Assembly (NCBI GenBank): GCA_013339765.2
Contig: CM023448.1
Location: forward strand, 115,484,100-115,548,099
DNA from: Haemaphysalis longicornis
Taxonomy: Eukaryota; Arthropoda; Arachnida; Ixodida; Ixodidae
Direction of reading: 5' to 3'
Length of the DNA: 64,000 nt
Part shown: piece by piece, positions 56,340 through 64,000 of the stretch
How positions within the stretch are numbered: the first letter of the stretch is position 1
How the letters are laid out: the number at the start of each line of letters is the position of its first letter
Position numbers and translations under genes: made by a program
Notes under the pieces: model-generated
The model's input: only the letters and a program-made list of their open reading frames with translations
Told to the model about the DNA's origin: nothing
Databases searched by the model: none

Positions 56340-57979
56340 AGAGTGGTTTTGCCGGTTTGGTAAAAAGTCGTCTGCGTTGAGCGGCACAAGAGTGTGGACA
56401 CGTCAGAGATTTAGCCTGTGCGATCAGTGTACGTGCTTTGTGCCATTGAGAAATTTAGCAGGTATATCCCGTGTATTACGTTTTTTGCAAGTTTGTCCAA
56501 CATATCTTTGGACGCAGCGTTAAATCATCAATTCCTTTTAAAAGCAACACGAAGCCAGCAGGTGAGAAAGAAAGAGGTATGTTAGTAATACTACTAAAGG
56601 AAATTCAGGCTATTAGCAATGGTTCAGAACACCTGTAAACAATCTTTGCTAGAATGCACAGTAGTTGACGAAATACTGCAGGGTAACAGTAGCATGCACA
56701 CGTGATTGCAAAGAGGGTTATGGCATGTACAGGTAAGTGCGTAAGGCTGATTTAGTGCAGATATGCTGCATGCACACGTAAATAAAAAATACCATGCAAA
56801 AAAGATGAACAAGGCAAATGAGGTTAGAGCAAATAGAAACAGCAACTACGCAGAGTCACCTAGATGGTATGCTTAGAATGTAGATAAAACAGTTCAACAC
56901 AGCAACACAGCACGTAGCACCTGTTATTGCTGAAGCCACTGACGCATCACCTAGCCTGTCATAAATGGGCACGATCACGTACGTTTGGCGACATCGTAAA
57001 TTTTGGAGCACACGAACACAACACACACGGAAAATGCCACAGTAACTCACGACAGATATCAGGCGCATTTTTTGGCCACGCTTGTAACGACAGGGATCAC
57101 GGCAAGTTGAAGCGCACGAACGAGAACTCGCTGTCACTGCGACGCACCATTGCTAACTGATGGGGCTCTAGATTATTCACGTATACACTCCTGCTGCGAC
57201 ACGAATCTGGACACTTGCAAGTCGAGTACGGAGCAGTATCAAAATATTTGCCTCGCGTTGTGATACCGACACAACACCGTGTATAACGATGACTGTGATG
57301 ATAGCATCGATGACTGCGGCGCCAGCAGCTTCACACAAACAATAAACCTCTGGAAAACTACGACGCACCACACACATCGGTCACGTTTTGAAGGCAACAC
57401 GGTGCTTCGTACCTTACTGCACATTTTGGGGCAACATTTGGTTCTGAAACGTACGTATTTGATATGAAATCATTGCGCTCTGCGCAAGCGCTGACCAGCA
57501 CTTCGCGTTGCTGTCACGAATAGTCATCGGACTTTGAAGACTGCAGAAGATACAAGCGCGGTGACACAGGCTTGGAGCTGAACACCTCACATGAAACGAA
57601 AACACAGCGCAGCACCGCACCACTCGTGAGCGACTCCACACAACGCCAACGCTTGTACATTCTTGCTTGCCTCGGCACCGCGCGAAGACGGAATATATAT
57701 GAAACAGGCCAACGGAACAAACTCGGAACAGACAAGCCCGTACTAGAGTGACTCTACCCGTACGGATGCCAGTACGGGGCCAAACGCAAAATTCGCTCTT
57801 CGATCGAATTCGGCCTCTTCTCCATGCCGCTCGTCCGTAGGTCATCCGTAAAACCCGTTGTAAATCTATAAAAAGTGCTTTGTTTACACAACTTCTTCTA
57901 CGCGAGTGTCAAAACCAATAACAAACTCGAGTTTCGCAGAGAAATATGAAAATATAATGCAAACATCTACAAAGCATGT
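56340..57979. other. Unassigned, repeat-poor
   Basis: The minus-strand frame 57414-57845 (143 codons, Arg/Ser/Val-rich) is unrecognised. The sequence becomes CpG-rich around 57.5-57.8 kb, which could mark a promoter, but no transcript evidence is visible. Confidence 0.35.
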
Positions 57980-58009
57980 CCGTGACGTCACGGTGACTAG
58001 GTGACGTCA
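57980..58009. promoter_or_regulatory. Two CRE-type TGACGTCA palindromes
   Basis: CCGTGACGTCACGG (57980-57993) is a perfect 14-base palindrome around the CREB/ATF core, and a second TGACGTCA is at 58002-58009. Two full CRE sites within 30 bases are unlikely by chance. They lie between a CpG-rich segment (57.5-57.8 kb) and the ATG context at 58231. Function is inferred from the motif only. Confidence 0.4.
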
Positions 58010-58200
58010 TATTTAAAAGACAATAAACTCAGGCTAAAAATAAATCTTGATGCTGTATTGTATTAATGTGTCGCTGCCAAAAATATATGCAATACTAATG
58101 AAATAATTGCAGTGCAATGCAGTTACGCAATTTTTTGTTGACGTACGTCACTTCCGTGGGGCGCAGCAGCCAGTTCGGGGGAATCGGCTCGGAAGCCCGG

Positions 58201-58425
58201 GTCGTTATTAGACTCACTTTTCGGTTTCCACATGGCTGCTAGCCGTCCGCTATCAGCCGTGCTCATCATAGAGTTTCATACTAATGTACACTAGAGGGAA
58301 ATCTGCTTTTCTAACGCGATGTCGTTATTAGACTCACTTTTCGGTTTCCACATGGCTGCTAGCCGTCCGCTATCAGCCGTGCTCATCATAGAGTTTCATA
58401 CTAATGTACACTAGAGGGAAATCTG
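58201..58425. repeat. Tandem duplication, 105-bp units, period 120
   Basis: 58201-58305 and 58321-58425 are identical over 105 bases with a 15-base spacer. Each copy holds CACATGGCTGCTAGCCGTCC, an ATG in good context opening MAASRPLSAVL, and the left end of the MITE that starts at about 58387. The duplication therefore arose after the MITE inserted. Confidence 0.95.
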
Positions 58426-58868
58426 GCGCCACTGTCTAGAGGAGCCGCGCTTCAGCGAGCGTTCCCTCATGTACCGGGCAGCACCATAGAGTTTCTTAGT
58501 AAAACTCTGTGGCAGGCACGTTCCACTTGTCCTTGGCATGGCTCACGAACAGGCTGGAAAGTTGCCTCTGGCTACAAAAATTCAACAATATTACTGCAGA
58601 CGATTAATCAATTTTTTTGTTATCATAAAATGAAAGCCCCAGAAAGATTTATTTGCCAGGAATTATTTAGAAGCTTCACGCAAGATGAACATGAAAACAA
58701 TATCTTACCCGTTTTTGTTGATTTTGGCTTCGAGACAAAAAAAGAAGCCATGCACCTAACCAAGCCAAGTAGGCGAGGAACATCGCTAGCTGCAATGGCG
58801 CCGCCCACGGCGGCCTGGGAATGCAGCGCCAGATTTCCCTCTAGTACATATTAGTATGAAACTCTATG
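58387..58868. mobile_element. 482-bp MITE with 43-bp TIRs
   Basis: CATAGAGTTTCATACTAAT through GGGAAATCTGGCGC (58387-58429) is inverted at 58826-58868 with only small differences. CTCATCA occurs on both flanks (58382-58388 and 58872-58878) and may be the target duplication. A short self-complementary stretch (CCATAGAGTTTCTTAGTAAA then ACTCTGTGG, about 58486-58514) inside repeats the terminal motif. The 74-codon frame inside it is unrecognised. Confidence 0.8.
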
Positions 58869-58954
58869 GTTCTCATCAAGCGTCCGCGGAAATACGTCAT
58901 CGCTGTCACCCGGAAGCTACGACTGCAGTGAGACAGCACGATTCGAGGGCAGGG

Positions 58955-60413
58955 GCCCTATTCTCGACTGCACAAATTGCCGGCAATTCGCCATGTTTGC
59001 CGGCTATTTGCCGGAAGTCTTTTCTGATTGGCTTTCAGTTTTGGTCGCGTGCTTCCGGTTGACAAAGCGGTTGTGTGTGTTGTCGTCATTTTGACGTTTT
59101 ATGACGTTTACGGGCACCAGTTCTAAAGTTTGCCTTATTTCTCTTTACTGAAAGCGCATAATTCTTGGCCGGCAATGAAAAACCAGACTAAAAGCACTAG
59201 ACATGACCACGTAGGTCTGTCGTTGCTATTCAAAAACAATAATGCCTGTAATACACGCCCTCTCTGTGATTGCCTGAGAAGCCATGACGTAATTTAAACA
59301 GTTGGCGGGAAAGATTACGTCATGCATTGGCAACTTCAGCCTGCGTAAAAGTGACGTATGCTACGTAACAGCTTGAAAATGACGGCTGTTTTTGTCGCAA
59401 AATACAAGCAAAATAGGGCAACAAATTTCCCCGGCTTTCGGCGCCGCGAAATTTGCGTCAATTTGCAGGAGGCGCAGTTTCGCATGCACGCTGTTTAAAG
59501 CATGTTTCCTACCGAAACAAATTATGTTTCAACTGCTTCCAAGTCAGCGATCATGGAGCATACAAATAACGTGTAGTATTTTGCTTTTATATTTGGAAAT
59601 AAAATAAAAATTATTTGTTTGCCGTAACCGCAACATAAGCAGGCAGTACAAGCCTCTCCACGACAAAGAAAACCCAATGCATGGCATTTGTCCACACTCG
59701 TCCTAGCAAGCTGTTAGGTGACTTGGGTCACATGATCGAACTCAAGAGAAAAATAACAAAGAAAAGTGACTCTTTAGTTCATTACAGCGCTGATTGAAGT
59801 CGAGATTGACGAATGAGTGAATCGGCGACATCGGGGCTCTCTGCGTTTCGCTATGACACATAAGAGCGCTTCGCTGCTCTTATGTGTCATAGAAGCGATG
59901 GTCGCGGCCGTCTTTTTCTGTGATCACGCCATAAACTTGTAACATAGCAGCAGACGATGGCGTGGAGGCCGTGGCGGCAGGGAAGGTGATAACGCAACAA
60001 AGCTTGCATTGAAGCAGAGAGCCCAGCTATGTTACTAAAAGCGATTGAAAGAAATAAATAGATACGGTAAAAAAATTGTGTGATGTTCTTCAGCTCGACA
60101 TCCGCCTTTCGTTCGCTTTTGGATCAACGTTACTCGATCGCCTTGTGGTGTTGACGCCAATTTTGACTTCCAGAAATGTGTTTTTCTTGTCAGCCTCAGC
60201 TACCGTCTTAATTTTTATAGTACATGCCAAGTGTTTTTATATCTTTCTTGCACAATATTTCGGATACCTTGGTTGCGATCTTTATGAGTGAATCGTCAAA
60301 TTACACTGCATGTCATCATAGCTATAGGTGCAGCACGTCACTGATTGCTTACGTCGTGCTTACGCAAAAAAACATGGCGAATTGCCGGCAATTTGTGCAG
60401 TCGAGAATAGGGC
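58955..60413. mobile_element. 1.46-kb element with 44-bp perfect TIRs
   Basis: The 44 bases at 58955-58998 (beginning GCCCTATTCTCGACTGCACA) are perfectly inverted at 60370-60413. The termini resemble those of the 56.2 and 60.7 kb MITEs (…TATTCTCGA), and like them the element holds 'GATTGGCT' and 'CTTCCGGTTGAC' blocks near the left end, so they may be related families. No transposase is recognised; frames at 59392-59607 and 60076-60291 have no known motif. It contains the hairpin at 59851-59892. Perfect long TIRs imply recent activity. Confidence 0.88.
59851..59892. repeat. Perfect 17-bp hairpin inside the 1.46-kb element
   Basis: CTATGACACATAAGAGC is perfectly inverted after the 8-base loop GCTTCGCT. 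It lies near the middle of the element and could form a stable RNA stem. Confidence 0.9.
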
Positions 60414-60662
60414 GCTAGGCCTGAATCGGGAATATGGTTCAGGGGCAACTGAAGTGTGGAAAGGAGGAGAATGATACAACGACGAAGACGAAAGAAAGAA
60501 CACACATTTTGTGCAGGTGCGCCGTTTGCGCAGTGAAGTTCCTCCAACTCCCAGTCGGTGGTAGCATACTCGATATTCACGACCGCCAGCCGTGCCCGCA
60601 ACTGACGCCGTCACACCAAAGCGTCGTTCAACCGGAAGATGAAAAGATATAAATTTCCGGTA

Positions 60663-61113
60663 ATTCCCTTGCCGAAGCTACACGTGGGGCGGTATTCTCG
60701 AGTTTTGTCCCTTTTGCGTCCCTTTCAGAAGTGGCGAGCCCTTTCGGTGAGCCCTTTTGGCGAAGCCCTGATTGGCTAAAAGCAAACAACAGGAAGTGAC
60801 GTAACGCAAGTGCGGCAAACCTACTGCCAAAGTCTACTGCTTAACCGGAAGTACGTCACGATGAAAGGGACGCAAAAGGGACGTTTTCAAAAGGGGCCGT
60901 TACGAGAATACCGCCCCTGGACTACGAAGGCGCCATAGTGGAAGGCTAGGGAATAATTTAGACCACGTGGGGATCTTTAACATGCACAGAAATCCCCACT
61001 CACGGGCGTTTTTTTCTTCTACTCCCGTCAGGAAAACGGCCGCCTTGGCCAGAAATCCAAGCTGCGTCCTTCGGCTCAGCAGCGCAACGCCTTACCTACT
61101 AAGCCACCCCGGC
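60663..61113 (-). mobile_element. Ruka-type SINE interrupted by a MITE
   Basis: On the minus strand from 61113: CCGGGGTGGCTTAGTAGGTA, the tRNA-like head with a damaged B box, then GTTAAAGATCCCCACGTGGT, CCTTCCACTATGGCGCC and TTCGTAGTCC. It is broken by the MITE at 60686-60917 and resumes in CGTGTAGCTTCGGCAAGGGA. The resumed part is the normal continuation of the SINE body (compare the copies at 10998 and 38014). Confidence 0.8.
60686..60917. mobile_element. GGGGCGGTATTCTCG MITE, copy 2 (232 bp), nested in a SINE
   Basis: GGGGCGGTATTCTCG at 60686-60700 is perfectly inverted at 60903-60917. Longer, less perfect inner arms (CCCTTTTGCGTCCCTTTC against GAAAGGGACGCAAAAGGG) make most of the element foldable. 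Inserted in the body of the SINE at 60663-61113. Same family as 56159-56339. No coding capacity. Confidence 0.92.
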
Positions 61114-61289
61114 GTGTTTCCCACAGGAACTGATACCGGCACCAACATTGGGTCACCTAGCTAAAACAGGGGGAAAAGTATTAACGCCAGTCTATCAGAA
61201 ATTAAGGTAGGCATTGGTTTTCGTTCTGAAAGAAACTAAAATGAAACCTGGTCTATATGGTCTAATCACATGAATTTTCAAACTACTTT

Positions 61290-61615
61290 TGAATATTCCC
61301 GTGGTTCTGTCTCCACTGCAAGATCCGTTTGGCAAAAGACGGAGGGCGTCACGCGGCCAAGTTAAAAATCACCCTAAAATAGTTACAGATGTCCTCCCAG
61401 AGAACAGTCACGTAAGAATTCTCGGCGTGACTCTAGAGTCAAGAGCCAGAGCCGAACTAACAATCGCCAAAAAAGAAAACATCTTCAACCGCTTTCCTAG
61501 ATTATAAAACGCCTAACCAAGAGAAGAGCAGGAAAGAAAGAAGAAGAAACGGTAAGACTAATTCAGCCACTCATAATGAACCGGTTATTGCAGATCCTAC
61601 CGTACCACAAATTCA
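61290..61615 (+). pseudogene. LINE RT fragment, plus strand
   Basis: Reads VLPENSHVRILGVTLESRAR, then, after a frameshift near 61505, LIKRLTKRRAG and a continuation to LIQPLIMNRLLQILPYHKF. 'RILGVTLE' corresponds to the RT 'R.LGL.LQ' block, and the rest to the thumb. It stops where the minus-strand LINE begins. Confidence 0.6.
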
Positions 61616-63400
61616 CCCGCATCGAAGAAATGCCGTCCGGTCCGGTTATGCCGCCCGGTCCCGGCATTAAGCAAATCCGGAGGGCCGCAATAGCATCCCG
61701 TACCTCGCTTAAGGTGATGGGGCTGTCGAAGGGATGTCTTATCACTGCCCGAGTAAGGAGAGAGCATTTCGGTAGTCGAAGGGGCCATGTGGCGATCCTG
61801 AAGGGCCTGAAGTTGTTTGTTGTTCCAATAAATTTGTGGAGGGCAACGTTTAGATTGTGTCGTTGCGTGGTCTTACTTTTGTTAGGGTCTATTAGACAAC
61901 GCTTAATCCGCCATGTCTTAGCCATACGGATCTTTCCCTCCTTGCGATCACAAACCGCGTGCAAGTGATGCTGAGTGTAGTCTTCGATTTCCCTGTCAAG
62001 CTTGGAAAGCCAATGACGCCAGTTGCGATTTAGTTCACATTTACCGAATGACTGTGGTAAACTAATCTTGACCTCCCACATGTGAAGAAGCCGTGCATCT
62101 CCTTGATACAGGTCTGCCCATGCGGTTAAACATTTGTTGCCTGTGTCAGCATCTCGACGTAGTCGCTCAGCCCATGTCTGAATGTCGACTATCTCTGCCA
62201 ATCCCGGGTCGAGTGAAAAGCCCGTTCTGCTGCAGAAATTTCTCGGAATGCATCCCAGTCGCCCGGTCGAAGCTGTTTTCCAGATTTTCGCGTAACGCCG
62301 CCGGAAATGCGTGTAATGGCTACGACATAGTGGTCGCTACCAAGATTTTCTTGCATGTTAAGCCACATGGTCTCTTTCCGCGTGTTTTTGTGAAGCATAG
62401 GTGAGGCGTCGTGTCTCCACTCACACTATTTCCGAAACGGGTTGGGTACAATGGGTCTGTTACAAGGCGGAGACAGTCTTGTTGGGCGTTTAGCCAAAGA
62501 TTACGACCTTTCGCGGTGTCTTGTTTGTATTCCCACTCGGTATGGTGGGCATTAAGTCGCCTACGATGAGTAGAGCGTAGCCACAGGAGATTTTGATAGT
62601 TTTCCTAAGGAGTTTGGTGAATTTGGAATTATTCTTCGGCTGGCTGTATACTTTCAGGACATTCATGCTAACGCTGTCCTTTTTTCGGGTTGGAATTAAC
62701 TCTACGAGAACGGGAGCCGCCGACTCCGCGTCAAAAGTGCCAGTTTCTTGGAGGCAAATTACACCAGGAAAGGCGACCGAGTGGTTAAGTTTGATGTGAT
62801 GTTCGAGGTTTGCTCGCTTGCGCAGAAACCCTCGACAGTTCCATTGCCAGATGGTAAGTTCGTCAGCCTTACGGGTGGTCTGATTAAGTGAATTAGGCAT
62901 GATCCGCGCGATTTTTGAAACTGTCCGCCGGGGGTGGACGGAACTAGGGTGTGGAGGATTTGGTGGGTCCCGCTCCTCCTTCGCGTATCGCTCCCAGAGA
63001 GGACATAGATATTTTTTTTCGTCCGTGCAAGAACCATATAGAGAAGCGCATTCCTTTTCCCCGCGCTCCTTCCACGGCTTCTGGTGTAATAACGCATACG
63101 CAGATGGCGCGACGTACCCATTGAAGTTAGCGGCCGTGCCTGGATGCACACTCTCTCCGCCGCTTTGTTGCGGCGGCGAGCGCGTGTCTCGATGCGCGCC
63201 CGCCGCCGCTGCCCCGTTCCCTGTGGAGGCAACATGGGAGGCAACATGGAGGAAAGAAAAGGTCAAGCACGTTCCTAGCGGTGCGTTGTAGTCGCGAGTG
63301 TTTTGAGCGGTTTTCCGGAAGCAATGAGCATTTTCAAGCGAAGCTTGTATTGACTGACTTGTGTGGCAGTCGGTGTTGCTGCTGGCGTCGTGCGCCAAAA
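61616..63400 (-). pseudogene. LINE ORF2 remnant: APE endonuclease to start of RT
   Basis: Minus strand, from about 62900. MPNSLNQTTRKADELTIWQW then NCRGFLRKRANLEHHI is the APE-type endonuclease start (WQWNCRG). VICLQET holds the catalytic Glu. IVGDLMPTIPSG is the 'GDFNA' block, altered to GDLMP. ENLGSDHYVV has the SDH motif (His general base). The linker and RT start follow, with SEVRDAIAALRICLMPGPGG and GPDGISS matching RT block 0/1. Frameshifts near 62490 and 62190 and the loss of everything after GPDGISS make it inactive. 63400-62900 is probably its 5' UTR or ORF1 end. Confidence 0.8.
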
Positions 63401-64000
63401 CCCTCCTCGGCGCCCGGAGATCCCCCTAGCACGCAGCTGGCGGCCCCGTGTACCCGGGGCCGAAACTGCACTCAGTCCGTGTTTTAACAGCGGTGCTGTT
63501 TAATCTTGCGTTTGGTCCGGTGGCGTCAGCGAAAAAAAAAAACAAGAAAAAAAATTCCCGCGCCTTCCCGCGAGGGGAACACGAGTAAATGCAGAGCATT
63601 GGGGCCTCAGTACTGATTGAAGGCAGTGTTGCTTCCATCGCTTCTTCCGTGATGCTGGAGTAGCAGACACGAGTAAACGTGGGCACGAGCGTCAACCAAG
63701 GAAGGAGCAAACGCAGTGACTGAAACACGAGCGACCGCTAGCCGCTATATTTGCAGCGCGCGCAGTAGAGAGAGCAGTACGGGGGGGGAGCGCGCATGCG
63801 CAAGCGCGCCCTTCCACGCCCCACCGCGCTGCTATCACGCACCTGTTAGCCGAGACCGCGACGGAGAGCGAACGGGCTGACTACGACGCATGCGCGCGCC
63901 AGCTGTTGAGGAGAGGAGGGAAGGAGAGGCGCACCTAGAAATGCTGTGGACGTGGAAAAGGCTGTTGACACGCGGTGCCCCCTGACGCAGGAACAGGCGA
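63401..64000. other. GC-rich unassigned sequence, possible LTR or UTR
   Basis: 63545-63600 resembles the start of the insertion at 50529 (CCTTCCCGCGAGGGGAACAC compared with TTTCCCCGAGGGGAAGAATG). A minus-strand TATA-like CAAATATAGC lies near 63746. Purine-rich, CpG-rich sequence runs to the window edge. Not resolved. Confidence 0.35.

Noticed and set aside
61563..62201. 212-codon minus-strand ORF as a functional gene
   Set aside because: It is the linker and RT start of a broken LINE; its last 15 or so codons are antisense to another LINE fragment.

Overview
This window looks like nuclear DNA from a hard (ixodid) tick, probably a metastriate. The main evidence is a set of about ten copies of a short tRNA-derived SINE that matches the tick Ruka family: a tRNA-like head with an intact GGTTCGATTCC box, a body with a shared 'AGGTGGTCAAAATTAA' block, and simple-repeat tails. 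I-clade-type LINE fragments with RNase H domains and many microsatellites fit the same picture. It is eukaryotic intergenic or intronic DNA: no operons, no long intact ORF, and one assembly gap (100 N at 52001-52100). The species call is inference from repeats I recognise, not from a search.

Layout. 1-6.3 kb: mostly unassigned sequence with a GA microsatellite, an LTR-like TATA/AATAAA module, a CA-rich tract and a SINE with clear target-site duplications. 6.35-8.2 kb: minus-strand remnant of a LINE (RT end, RNase H, zinc knuckle). 9-16.5 kb: microsatellites, two SINEs and unassigned DNA. 16.6-19.2 kb: a partial copy of a TTAA element and a 720-bp element with terminal inverted repeats (TIRs). 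22-29.6 kb: dense retroelement debris, namely several LINE 3' ends, five SINEs (one nested with a perfect 14-bp duplication inside a LINE RNase H region), a pogo/Tigger-like MITE and a 114-bp AATC array. 29.7-31.3 kb: the first of three full-length TTAA elements. 31.36-31.66 kb: the best candidate for a host exon. 33-34 kb: a LINE ORF1 remnant with a CCHC-like knuckle. 36.3-37.5 and 42.7-43.9 kb: two diverged copies of a 1.2-kb block. 38.85-40.44 kb: a TIR element of 1.6 kb. 44.5-45.6 kb: a Penelope-like element end next to a LINE fragment. 46.4-48.1 and 49.8-51.9 kb: the other two TTAA elements. 52.1-56.1 kb: repeat-poor sequence, possibly a 3' UTR. 56.2-61.1 kb: a cluster of MITEs, some nested. 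61.3-63.4 kb: two LINE fragments facing each other tail to tail.

Most of the function visible here belongs to mobile DNA. LINEs would supply the reverse transcriptase used by the SINEs. The TIR elements carry no transposase that I can see and must have been moved in trans. The most unusual signal is that the three full-length TTAA elements (TIR ends AGGGACACTGAAGTGA, most like the Kolobok superfamily) each carry, at the same place and on the minus strand, a tRNA-Leu-like Pol III unit (A box, B box, T-run). A paralogous empty site for one of them lies elsewhere in the same window, which confirms TTAA as the target.

No complete host gene can be claimed. The 298-bp open segment at 31363-31660 with both splice signals is the strongest lead. 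Weaker exon candidates are given at 1754-1875, 28403-28690 and 58231-58266.
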